In this document: in pieces, positions 1 to 5,477 of the stretch
Numbering within the stretch: position 1 is the stretch's first letter
Layout: each line of letters starts with the position of its first letter
Source of the DNA: Draconibacterium sp.
GTDB lineage: Bacteria > Bacteroidota > Bacteroidia > Bacteroidales > Prolixibacteraceae
DNA length: 6,259 bases
NCBI GenBank assembly: GCA_030595485.1
Contig: JAUVDE010000208.1
Location: 1-6,259, forward strand
Direction: 5' to 3'
Notes under the pieces: generated by a model
What the model saw: only the letters and a program-made list of their open reading frames with translations
The model's database searches: none
Told to the model about the DNA's origin: nothing
Position numbers and translations under genes: made by a program

Positions 1-539
1 CCTAAAACAATTGCTCCGGCTAAACCTACCCATGCTCCAACTGAGTGAACAAGTGTTGAACCTGCAAAATCTAAGAATCCTAGTTGATCTAGCCAACCAC
101 CGCCCCATTTCCAGTGACCTGAAACAGGATAAATAAATACAGTAATTACAACCGTAAAAATAATGTAAGCACTAAACTTTGTACGTTCAGCAACTGCACC
201 CGAAACAATTGTTGCAGCTGTTGCAGCAAAAACCGTTTGGAAAAATAAGTCGGTAGTGTTGGCATAATCACCAATTCCATTGTCGTTTAAGAAAAGTATT
301 GGTTTTCCAATAAATCCACCAATAGATTCACCATACATTAAAGTATATCCAATAACCCAGTATAAAATTGCGCCCAGCGAAAAGTCAACCAGATTTTTTG
401 CAAGAATATTTGCCGAGTTTTTTGAGCGTGTGAAACCTGCCTCAACCATTGCAAATCCAGGCTGCATAAACATTACCATAAAAGCGGCAACTAAAACCCA
501 TATATTATTTATCGAAATCGAAAGTTCTTCCATGATCAT
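1..539 (-). CDS. amtB: Ammonium transporter AmtB, N-terminal part (cut by window edge)
   Basis: Inner-membrane Amt/Mep/Rh channel that brings in ammonium. Reading the minus strand from position 539 gives 179 codons open to the window edge, about the first 40% of the family. Family landmarks by alignment to E. coli AmtB from memory: the first helix with QPGFAMVEAGFTRSKN (about 26-41), F104 in VFAATAAT (Phe gate, E. coli F107), GAVAERTKFSAY (114-125), W145 in WKWGGGW (E. coli W148), D157 in DFAGSTLVHS (E. coli D160) and pore His H165 (E. coli H168). The second pore His lies outside the window. There is no cleavable signal peptide; the protein starts almost directly with helix 1. Two in-frame ATGs compete (539 and 533) and neither has a clear Shine-Dalgarno, so the start is uncertain by two codons. 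It lies 17 bp after glnK on the same strand, so the two are probably co-transcribed, which supports GlnK gating of this channel. Identity is very secure. Confidence 0.96.
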   Translation of the reverse strand, partial: MIMEELSISINNIWVLVAAFMVMFMQPGFAMVEAGFTRSKNSANILAKNLVDFSLGAILYWVIGYTLMYGESIGGFIGKPILFLNDNGIGDYANTTDLFFQTVFAATAATIVSGAVAERTKFSAYIIFTVVITVFIYPVSGHWKWGGGWLDQLGFLDFAGSTLVHSVGAWVGLAGAIVL

Positions 540-556
540 CTAATTTTTAATCGTTA

Positions 557-913
557 TTATTCTTCTTTCCCTTTAATGTATAGCGATTCGTCGCCTTTCT
601 CACCCGTTCTAATTCGGAACGACTCTTCAATTGGAATGATAAACACTTTACCATCGCCAACCTCACCAGTTCGTGCAGAACTAAGTATAGCCTGAACCGT
701 TTTAGAAACATTCTTATCACGTACAATAATCGATAGTTTTGTTCTTTCGATAGTACTGGTATCATACACAATACCACGATAAACTCTACCTTCGCGAGCC
801 TGGCCAACTCCTCTTACATCCCAAAAAGAGAAGAATTCTATTCCTGCTTCATAAAGAGCGTCTTTAACCTCTTCAAATTTTGTTTTGCGTATAACCGCTT
901 CAATTTTTTTCAT
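557..913 (-). CDS. glnK: P-II family nitrogen regulatory protein (GlnK-type)
   Basis: Small trimeric cytoplasmic sensor that binds ATP/ADP and 2-oxoglutarate and, in the GlnK class, plugs the AmtB pore when nitrogen is plentiful. At 118 residues the length is normal (family about 112-120). Visible motifs: the N-terminal strand MKKIEAVIR, the T-loop at about 37-55 with Y50 in YRGIVY (equivalent to the uridylylated Tyr51 of E. coli), the C-terminal P-II signature TGEVGDGKVFIIPI (82-95), and the nucleotide-binding residues K89, R100 and R102 in FRIRTGEKGDE. Compared with E. coli GlnB/GlnK as I recall them, the T-loop is one residue shorter, V49 replaces Glu50, and the usual Gln39 is either Q38 or replaced by A39 depending on where the gap is placed. 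The gene sits 18 bp after the porin and 17 bp before amtB, so all three should share one transcript. I call it GlnK rather than GlnB from its linkage to amtB. Whether Tyr50 is modified in this organism cannot be told. Confidence 0.95.
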   Translation of the reverse strand: MKKIEAVIRKTKFEEVKDALYEAGIEFFSFWDVRGVGQAREGRVYRGIVYDTSTIERTKLSIIVRDKNVSKTVQAILSSARTGEVGDGKVFIIPIEESFRIRTGEKGDESLYIKGKEE

Positions 914-931
914 CGTTTATAATTTTATTGA

Positions 932-1621
932 TTAAAGAGAAATAGCTGCTACGATAAAGAATCCACCCGTTGAAGGATTAAGAATAACACCGCCCGATAG
1001 CGGTAATGAGAAACTTTCAGTAAGTTTTATGTGTTTAGAAGTGCCAATACCGATATTACAAACCGTAAAATCTCCATCAGAAGTATATTGTCCATCTCCT
1101 GCACCAAGAGTTATATCAACATTCTTGAACGAATAGCCTGCTTCAAAATACATGTCTCCATTATCACCAAAACTGGTGGCAGGTTCTTCTTCTGTTGCAT
1201 CTGTTGCGGGAAGTAACATATAATAACCAGCAATGCTAAAATCTCCAGTTCCAAAACTTAAGCTCGGCTCCAAATAGTGGTTGACATCATATTCTGTCCA
1301 GTCTCCACCGAAATAATAATCAGTTAGGCCAATCGAAAAACCTCCGATGGAGTAACTTGCATAAAGATCCATTTCCAACGCTTCGTCGCCACCAGTGCTT
1401 ACTGAACCCCAGCCGCCAATGGCAAATGCACCTGTGCTAAATTCAAGCCCTGGCTGAAATGCCGCACCAGTGCCAAATTTCGTTCCCCTCCATATGTAAC
1501 TACTATAAATATCCAAACTCGCACCCCAATTTGATGCTTCTTCTTCTTCCTGCGCCATAACATTTGGTGTAAAAGCGAATAGTAATAATAAACTTGCCGT
1601 AATCAGTAGTGTCTTTTTCAT
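932..1621 (-). CDS. Outer-membrane beta-barrel protein, TorF-like putative porin, first gene of the glnK-amtB operon
   Basis: A 229-residue secreted protein. Residues 1-23 form a classic signal peptide (MKK, a run of Leu/Ala, then VMA before QEEEE), so cleavage after A23 is likely. The mature part is rich in Gly, Ser, Thr and aromatics and shows alternating hydrophobic/polar stretches separated by short turns (for example GASLDIYSSYIWRG, ALEMDLYASYSIGGFSIGL, DMYFEAGYSF, GGFFIVAAISL). This fits a small outer-membrane barrel of about 10-12 strands. The SSYIWRG motif right after the signal peptide resembles the start of the TorF/gcw_chp (TIGR02001-like) putative porins; that assignment is from memory and not certain. 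The last residue is Leu rather than the Phe common in proteobacterial barrels. An AGGA lies 2-3 nt before the ATG on the minus strand. Being first in an operon with glnK and amtB suggests it passes ammonium or a related nitrogen source across the outer membrane, but the substrate is inferred from neighbours only. Confidence 0.82.
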   Translation of the reverse strand: MKKTLLITASLLLLFAFTPNVMAQEEEEASNWGASLDIYSSYIWRGTKFGTGAAFQPGLEFSTGAFAIGGWGSVSTGGDEALEMDLYASYSIGGFSIGLTDYYFGGDWTEYDVNHYLEPSLSFGTGDFSIAGYYMLLPATDATEEEPATSFGDNGDMYFEAGYSFKNVDITLGAGDGQYTSDGDFTVCNIGIGTSKHIKLTESFSLPLSGGVILNPSTGGFFIVAAISL

Positions 1622-1634
1622 AATCCTAATTTTT

Positions 1635-1649
1635 AAAAGTTAAACTTTT
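1635..1649. repeat. Perfect 15-bp palindrome in the leader of the porin-glnK-amtB operon
   Basis: Two 7-bp arms, AAAAGTT and AACTTTT, flank a single central base, starting 13 bp upstream of the porin start codon. It could be a dimeric repressor or activator site, or an RNA hairpin next to the ribosome-binding region. In such AT-rich DNA a 7-bp palindrome can also arise by chance, so only the structure is certain, not its role. Confidence 0.35.
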
Positions 1650-2111
1650 TGTTTTCTTATTATTCTGATATGTTTTTGTTCTTTTTTATTTTCTACCCCT
1701 ATTTTTTTTGTGTGTTTAGTGATTTTTTACTGCTTTACCAGAACCACACCCCCTTATTTTTTTGTTTTCGATTCAAATCAAGGCATTTTTTACGAACCAA
1801 GTACCCTTTTGCAAAAAAGCATCACTCCCCCTTAACGAATTATTAATATTCAGTTCAATATTTTCCCATATAGTCACCTTTTTGATTGTTTATTGAGCAT
1901 TTAGCTCTTTTCCGAATGAGAACCAATCATTTATCCACCATGAGACATTGCATTTTTCAGGAATACGTAATATTATAAAGGAAGAGACAAATAGATTTTC
2001 TATGTTCTTTTGAAATGCCTACAAATAGACAGAACACAAGCAGCCCCTTAAAAAACCTTAACCTCAGTTATTTCAAAGGGACAGAATACAGTCAGGCTGA
2101 TAAAAAAATAT

Positions 2112-2119
2112 TAATTTTG
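2112..2119 (+). promoter_or_regulatory. Candidate Bacteroidota -7 box for the first orphan membrane protein
   Basis: TAATTTTG matches the Bacteroidota sigma-ABfr -7 consensus TAnnTTTG perfectly and lies 29 bp before the ATG at 2149, leaving a leader of about 20 nt. No clear TTG -33 element is found 19-21 bp upstream, which lowers confidence. A short palindrome AAGAACATTCTT (2133-2144) lies between box and start codon. Confidence 0.4.
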
Positions 2120-2148
2120 ATGTCTTATTAAAAAGAACATTCTTACAG

Positions 2149-2844
2149 ATGAAGAAAAAAAATTCCTTAATTACCATTATCGACATTATTGTGTACGGTA
2201 TCATTATATGGTTTATCACGTATGCAAAAATTAGAAGCCTTGATAGCAATGAAGCTTTTCTCTACGTAATACGTGAAGATGGCTGGGTGGAATACTTAAC
2301 TACGCTTTTTTTATTCTTGAGTGCTTTACTATTAGGCATTAATGCATTTAAAGCAATAAAGCTCAAAAACTCAAAGCAAATTTTATTCTTCACCTTAGCA
2401 ATGTTTGTTTTTATTTTTGGCACCGGTGAAGAGATTTCGTGGGGACAACGTATTTTTGGAGTTGAAACAGGAGATTATTTCCTGGAAAATAATTACCAGG
2501 CAGAAACCAATCTTCATAATCTTGAGATTGGTGGAGTAGATTTAAACCAACTCATCTTCTCTCAACTAATGTTTATTGTTCTTATTTTCTATTTTCTATT
2601 CCTGCCCATACTGGTATACAAAACAAAATTCTTTAGAAAATTAATTGTCGATTTTGGGGTTCCAATGCCACGTTTGCAACATACGATTATGCTGCTTGCA
2701 ACCAACTTAACAATTATATTCTTAATCAACATAAAAAGGGAAAGCGAGTTACATGAACTCGCCCTAACGGGTATCTTCCTACTCGTTTTTTTGAATCCTG
2801 CCAAACGAATACGTGAGGTAATACTAATAAAGCGAACGCAATAG
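2149..2844 (+). CDS. Six-helix membrane protein of unknown function, EE-x-SWGQR/NLHN family, paralog A
   Basis: A 231-residue integral membrane protein that I cannot assign to a named family. Hydrophobic segments at about 7-26, 49-66, 77-93, 136-158, 179-196 and 203-217 predict six helices. A long, very polar conserved stretch (94-135) follows helix 3: GEEISWGQRIF (93-103) and QAETNLHNLE (117-126), then LIFSQLM at the start of helix 4. Other shared polar residues are E43/D44 and E48 before helix 2, PRLQHT (174-179) before helix 5, and E200/E203 before helix 6. Clustered Glu, Arg, His and Asn at membrane borders look like an active or metal-binding site. EE...R plus His is loosely reminiscent of CPBP/Abi-type membrane proteases, but the spacing (EE, five residues, R) does not fit their EExxxR motif, so I do not make that call. 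The paralog at 2969-3640 faces it tail to tail. There is no strong Shine-Dalgarno, only A-rich sequence before the ATG. A real gene, judging by conservation with its paralog. Confidence 0.85.
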   Translation: MKKKNSLITIIDIIVYGIIIWFITYAKIRSLDSNEAFLYVIREDGWVEYLTTLFLFLSALLLGINAFKAIKLKNSKQILFFTLAMFVFIFGTGEEISWGQRIFGVETGDYFLENNYQAETNLHNLEIGGVDLNQLIFSQLMFIVLIFYFLFLPILVYKTKFFRKLIVDFGVPMPRLQHTIMLLATNLTIIFLINIKRESELHELALTGIFLLVFLNPAKRIREVILIKRTQ

Positions 2845-2854
2845 GAATAGATTT

Positions 2855-2886
2855 TTCAACTTGAAATTTTCAAAATACAAGTTGAA
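2855..2886. terminator. Stem-loop in the convergent spacer, possible terminator of paralog A
   Basis: A perfect 9-bp inverted repeat, TTCAACTTG (2855-2863) and CAAGTTGAA (2878-2886), with a 14-nt loop, begins 10 bp after the stop codon of paralog A. An alternative smaller palindrome, TTGAAATTTTCAA (2861-2873), overlaps it. The stem is AT-rich and is not followed by a T-run on either strand, so it is not a canonical intrinsic terminator. Its place between two convergent genes is what suggests 3'-end formation or RNA protection. Confidence 0.4.
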
Positions 2887-2968
2887 TGCCAGCAATCAAT
2901 ACCTGACACAATAGAATAGCAGTACCAAAAAGTAAAAATGGGTAGTATATATATTGTACCTAAAACAT

Positions 2969-3640
2969 TTACGAGACAGAAGCCCCCACCAAAAGTTTTT
3001 CTTTTGTATTTAAGGGCTCGATAAACACTAACAATAAAAGCGTAACAAAAATAACTTCCCACAATTCCCAAATTCTTAAATCAGGAACAAGCAGAACAAA
3101 ACCCGTACAAGCCAGCATTAGCAAGGTGTGCTTTAATCGAGGGATTTGCACACCAAACAAATCAACAAGTCTTTTAAAGAATGCAAGGCGTTTATACAAA
3201 AGCTGAGAAAACACAAAATAAAACCCGAACACCAAGACCATCAGCTGAGAAAATATAAGCTTATTTATACTGACCCCGTTTACCTCAAGATTATGAAGAT
3301 TTGTTTCGGCTTGCCGATTCTGCTCTAAAAAAAACTCACCCGACTCAATGGAAAAAATTCGCTGCCCCCAAGACAACTCCTCACCAAAGCCAAAGAAAGC
3401 TCCAACAACAACCAATATATTAAGAGCCATCCAATATCTATTCTGAGTTTTACCAATTTTTAGTATTCGCACCAAAAACAGCACTGAAATAGCTAGCAAC
3501 ACAAAAGCTGTGGCATATTCAAAAGGACTATCCTCGGCAACCATTTTATGATAAAAACCTTCAGCATAAAAATAAGTGGATGCCGTAACAACTGAGGCGG
3601 CAAGTAGAATATATATTAAAATCTTAATAATTTTTTCCAT
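2969..3640 (-). CDS. Six-helix membrane protein of unknown function, EE-x-SWGQR/NLHN family, paralog B
   Basis: A 223-residue integral membrane protein, clearly homologous to the protein at 2149-2844. By hand count 38 of 55 residues are identical over the core (residues 84-138 here, 91-145 there). Predicted helices lie at about 5-23, 42-60, 70-86, 128-148, 170-187 and 193-209. It repeats every landmark in order: E36/D37 and E41-Y42 before helix 2, GEELSWGQRIF (86-96), QAETNLHNLE (110-119), LIFSQLM (128-134), PRLKHT (167-172), and E192/E195 near helix 6. The main polar difference is W194, where paralog A has H202 (ELWE against ELHE). The termini and first helix diverge strongly. It is transcribed toward paralog A with its own upstream region, so the two are not one operon. 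The role is unknown; an enzyme or transporter of the inner membrane is all the sequence supports. Preservation of the polar motifs in both copies argues that both are functional. Confidence 0.85.
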   Translation of the reverse strand: MEKIIKILIYILLAASVVTASTYFYAEGFYHKMVAEDSPFEYATAFVLLAISVLFLVRILKIGKTQNRYWMALNILVVVGAFFGFGEELSWGQRIFSIESGEFFLEQNRQAETNLHNLEVNGVSINKLIFSQLMVLVFGFYFVFSQLLYKRLAFFKRLVDLFGVQIPRLKHTLLMLACTGFVLLVPDLRIWELWEVIFVTLLLLVFIEPLNTKEKLLVGASVS

Positions 3641-3689
3641 TCTCTTTTATTTTTTGATATGTGACTGCATTGCAGCCTTAAAAGCAACA

Positions 3690-3697
3690 CAAAATTA
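3690..3697 (-). promoter_or_regulatory. Candidate Bacteroidota -7 box for paralog B
   Basis: Read on the minus strand this is TAATTTTG, a perfect TAnnTTTG match and the same octamer as the candidate box of paralog A. It sits 49 bp before the start codon at 3640. A TTG lies upstream (plus-strand CAA at 3713-3715), but the 15-bp spacer is short. A small palindrome, CTGCATTGCAG (3665-3675), lies just downstream, in the presumed leader. Confidence 0.38.
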
Positions 3698-3796
3698 GTA
3701 ATATTCCCCTAACAATAGTTTATTACATTCCAGATTAATGTTTGTTATATTTTGCTGCTTCAATCACAATCCACCTCATCATTTAATTTGAAATCA

Positions 3797-3804
3797 TATC
3801 TTTG
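3797..3804 (+). promoter_or_regulatory. Candidate Bacteroidota -7 box for argH
   Basis: TATCTTTG is a perfect TAnnTTTG match, 82 bp before the argH start codon. No TTG lies at the usual 19-21 bp spacing upstream, so this rests on the -7 box alone. Confidence 0.38.
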
Positions 3805-3853
3805 TTATCCTTTTAAAAACTAAAGTACAGTTGCAGATTTTACATTACACCAT

Positions 3854-3874
3854 ACTTCTGACCTCTGACTTCCA
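3854..3874 (+). repeat. Three imperfect heptamer repeats in the argH leader
   Basis: Three successive 7-bp units, ACTTCTG, ACCTCTG and ACTTCCA, end 12 bp before the argH ATG. The second unit differs from the first by one base and the third differs in its last two. Short tandem heptamers can change copy number by slippage, but with three units this may be chance. It occupies the region where a ribosome-binding site would be; no Shine-Dalgarno is present here. Confidence 0.4.
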
Positions 3875-3886
3875 ACTTAATAACAA

Positions 3887-5218
3887 ATGAAACTCTGGGA
3901 TAAAGGAACACCTACAAACAAAGCAATCGAAGATTTTACAGTTGGCAAAGACCGCGAACTCGATTTATATCTGGCAACTCACGACATTCTGGGTTCGATG
4001 GCACATGTTAGCATGCTTCAGTCGGTTGGTCTAATTCAGGAGGATGAACTTCCGGCCATACTGGAACAACTTAAAAAACTGTATTCGGAAGCCGAAGCTG
4101 GAAATTTCATCATTGAAGAAGGTGTTGAAGATGTACATTCTCAAGTTGAGTTTCTACTAACACAGGAGTTGGGCGATTTAGGGAAAAAAATACACAGTGG
4201 ACGCTCACGCAACGACCAGGTTCTGCTCGACCTAAAACTTTTTACCCGCGATGCAATTAAAGAAATTGTAGAAAGCACAAGTGACTTAGTTGATGTTTTC
4301 TTAAACAGAGCCGAAGAATGCAAGGCTATTTTAATGCCGGGTTACACCCATTTACAAGTTGCCATGCCATCGTCGTTTGGCCTGTGGTTTAGCGCTTATG
4401 CCGAAAGTTTGGCTGATGACCTTGAACTTTTACAATCAGCATTCAAAATTACCAACCAAAACCCATTGGGTTCTGCCGCTGGTTATGGTTCTTCATTTCC
4501 ACTCGACAGGCAAATGACTACCGACCTGCTTGGTTTTAACAACATGAATTACAATGTAGTTTATGCGCAAATGGGACGGGGCAAAGTAGAAAAGATCGTT
4601 TCTTTTGCTTTGGCAAATCTGGCCTCTACTCTTTCGAAATTCGCCTACGATGTTTGCTTATTCATGAGCCAAAACTTCAATTTTGTAAGCTTACCAACCG
4701 AATTCACAACCGGCTCGAGCATTATGCCCCACAAAAAAAATCCCGATGTTTTTGAACTTACTCGCGCACGCTGTAATAAACTGCAGGGTGTTCCAACGCA
4801 AATTAGCTTAATTATCAATAACCTTCCGGTTGGCTACTTTCGCGATTTACAAATGGTGAAAGAAGTTTTTCTACCATCGTTTAAAGAAATGAATGACTGT
4901 ATAAATATTGTTTCGCTGGCCGTGAAAAACATGAGCGTAAGCGACAACATTCTGGAAGATGACAAATACAACTACCTTTTTAGTGTTGAAGAAGTAAACA
5001 AATTGGTACTGCAAGGCATTCCTTTCCGCGAAGCTTATAAACAAATAGGAGCACAAATTGAAGAAGGCACATTTCAACCTGAAAAGAAAGTAGAACACGT
5101 TCATGCCGGAAGCATCGGAAATTTATGTTTGGATGCCATTTCTGCAAAAAAAGAGGCTACTCTTCTTGGCTTCAGTTTCGATAAAATTGAGCAAGCCAAA
5201 GCACAATTACTGGGATAA
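3887..5218 (+). CDS. argH: Argininosuccinate lyase
   Basis: Cytoplasmic, homotetrameric last enzyme of arginine synthesis; it splits argininosuccinate into arginine and fumarate. At 443 residues it is near the usual 440-470 and complete. Fumarase/aspartase superfamily landmarks are in order: KIHSGRSRNDQ (101-111, substrate loop), the catalytic-region His in YTHLQVAMP (H155 in the TH pair), NPLGSAAGYGSSFPLDR (192-208), and the superfamily signature GSSIMPHKKNP (276-286), which carries the mobile-loop catalytic Ser (S277/S278) and K283/N285. The N-terminal LWDKGTPTNKAIEDFTVGKD and the AMP in place of the more usual AQP after THLQ match my recollection of Bacteroidota-type ArgH. The start at 3887 gives a normal N terminus and no upstream in-frame alternative is needed. 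No other arg gene is present in the window, so argH seems to stand alone between the orphan membrane gene and gltB. Identification is very secure. Confidence 0.97.
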   Translation: MKLWDKGTPTNKAIEDFTVGKDRELDLYLATHDILGSMAHVSMLQSVGLIQEDELPAILEQLKKLYSEAEAGNFIIEEGVEDVHSQVEFLLTQELGDLGKKIHSGRSRNDQVLLDLKLFTRDAIKEIVESTSDLVDVFLNRAEECKAILMPGYTHLQVAMPSSFGLWFSAYAESLADDLELLQSAFKITNQNPLGSAAGYGSSFPLDRQMTTDLLGFNNMNYNVVYAQMGRGKVEKIVSFALANLASTLSKFAYDVCLFMSQNFNFVSLPTEFTTGSSIMPHKKNPDVFELTRARCNKLQGVPTQISLIINNLPVGYFRDLQMVKEVFLPSFKEMNDCINIVSLAVKNMSVSDNILEDDKYNYLFSVEEVNKLVLQGIPFREAYKQIGAQIEEGTFQPEKKVEHVHAGSIGNLCLDAISAKKEATLLGFSFDKIEQAKAQLLG

Positions 5219-5238
5219 CTTTCTTAAGTTGCTGAAGA

Positions 5239-5254
5239 TGTGACAAATGTCACT
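5239..5254. promoter_or_regulatory. CRP/FNR-like palindromic operator candidate
   Basis: TGTGACAAATGTCACT contains a perfect inverted repeat, GTGACA-AA-TGTCAC (5240-5253). It fits the E. coli CRP pattern TGTGA-N6-TCACA except for the last base, and can also be read as GTG-N8-CAC, close to the GTA-N8-TAC site of the CRP-family nitrogen regulator NtcA. A 2-nt loop makes an RNA hairpin unlikely, so a dimeric DNA-binding protein is the better reading. It lies 20 bp after the argH stop and about 135 bp upstream of the proposed gltB start of transcription, which is far for a simple activator site. Which protein binds is unknown. Confidence 0.45.
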
Positions 5255-5309
5255 TTCTAGTTGTCAATAAACCCTAACTGTTTGTAAATTGGCAAATTAC
5301 CAATAGGTT

Positions 5310-5333
5310 AATTGTATGTTATTAAACACAATT
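5310..5333 (+). terminator. Possible weak terminator hairpin after argH
   Basis: AATTGT (5310-5315) and ACAATT (5328-5333) form a 6-bp stem, with a possible inner GTT/AAC stem (5318-5320 with 5325-5327). The pyrimidine-rich sequence CTATCTTTT follows. The stem is AT-rich and weak. It is the only terminator-like structure between argH and the gltB promoter candidate. Confidence 0.28.
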
Positions 5334-5347
5334 CTATCTTTTAATGG

Positions 5348-5378
5348 TTGCAGTTTCTCAAGCCTTTAATTATTTTTG
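5348..5378 (+). promoter_or_regulatory. Bacteroidota-type promoter for gltB
   Basis: TTG at 5348-5350 and TATTTTTG at 5371-5378 are separated by 20 bp, matching the phylum's -33 TTG and -7 TAnnTTTG pattern with the expected spacing. It is the best promoter candidate in the window. Transcription would start near 5384, giving a gltB leader of about 100 nt. Confidence 0.55.
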
Positions 5379-5420
5379 ATATCACTTCGTAAGTAAAAAA
5401 CTGTTTTCGCTTACAATTTA

Positions 5421-5462
5421 GCAGCTTTTGGTTTCAGACAGTGCCGACAAGCTGCATTTTTT
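5421..5462 (+). terminator. Terminator-like hairpin with T-run inside the gltB leader (possible attenuator)
   Basis: GCAGCTT (5421-5427) pairs perfectly with AAGCTGC (5449-5455). After one bulged C (5448) the stem can extend by four pairs (5428-5431 with 5444-5447, one of them G-U), leaving a 12-nt loop. Six Ts follow at 5457-5462 after a single A. This is the shape of an intrinsic terminator, yet it lies between the gltB promoter candidate and the gltB start, ending 24 bp before the ATG. A preceding imperfect stem (GTAAG 5389-5393 with CTTAC 5410-5414) sits at the start of the leader. It may be an attenuator controlling gltB. If the promoter call is wrong, it could instead be the distal terminator of argH. 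I recognise no known riboswitch class. Confidence 0.5.
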
Positions 5463-5477
5463 GCGAATTTTAAAGAG

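Larger units (their letters stand above)
1622..2148. other. Gene-free divergent spacer between the porin operon and the first orphan membrane protein
   Basis: About 527 bp with no supported gene. The open frames here are short, have odd composition (Phe/Tyr-rich translations of T-runs) and lack start signals. The left part (1622-1850) is T/C-rich on the plus strand, meaning a purine-rich leader of perhaps 100-150 nt for the porin operon. No perfect TAnnTTTG box faces the porin; the best candidates are a one-mismatch box at 1774-1781 and a weak GG-N10-GC pair at 1731-1746. The right part contains two copies of ACAAATAGA (1987-1995 and 2021-2029) and a small palindrome ATAGATTTTCTAT (1991-2003). 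It ends with the plus-strand promoter candidate at 2112-2119. Confidence 0.6.

Noticed and set aside
280..543. 87-codon plus-strand frame opposite amtB
   Set aside because: Antisense shadow; the minus strand encodes an unmistakable ammonium transporter through the same bases.
1731..1746. Sigma-54-like site on the minus strand upstream of the porin-glnK-amtB operon (GG-N10-GC)
   Set aside because: Only the invariant GG and GC and a few other bases fit TGGCAC-N5-TTGCA. The -12 part is AAGCA, and a GG-N10-GC match is expected by chance. Attractive by context but too weak to annotate.
1774..1800. Bacteroidota promoter on the minus strand (TTGATTTG with TTG upstream) for the porin operon
   Set aside because: The -7 box has one mismatch at an important position (TT instead of TA) and the spacer is 16 bp rather than about 20.
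1649..1846. 65-codon open frame on the plus strand in the porin upstream region
   Set aside because: It is composed almost wholly of Phe, Leu, Tyr and Ser from T-rich DNA, has no ribosome-binding site, and lies in the presumed leader of the minus-strand operon.
1917..1979. Tiny open frame (20 codons, plus strand) in the divergent spacer
   Set aside because: No ribosome-binding site, no recognisable motif and no following gene at leader-peptide distance.
2149..3640. CPBP/Abi (CAAX-protease-like) assignment for the two membrane paralogs
   Set aside because: The EE...R spacing and the His contexts (NLHN, PRL[QK]HT) do not fit the EExxxR, FxxxH and HxxxN/B motifs of that family.
4871..5104. Minus-strand frame opposite argH
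   Set aside because: Phe/Tyr/Val-rich antisense shadow of a securely identified gene.
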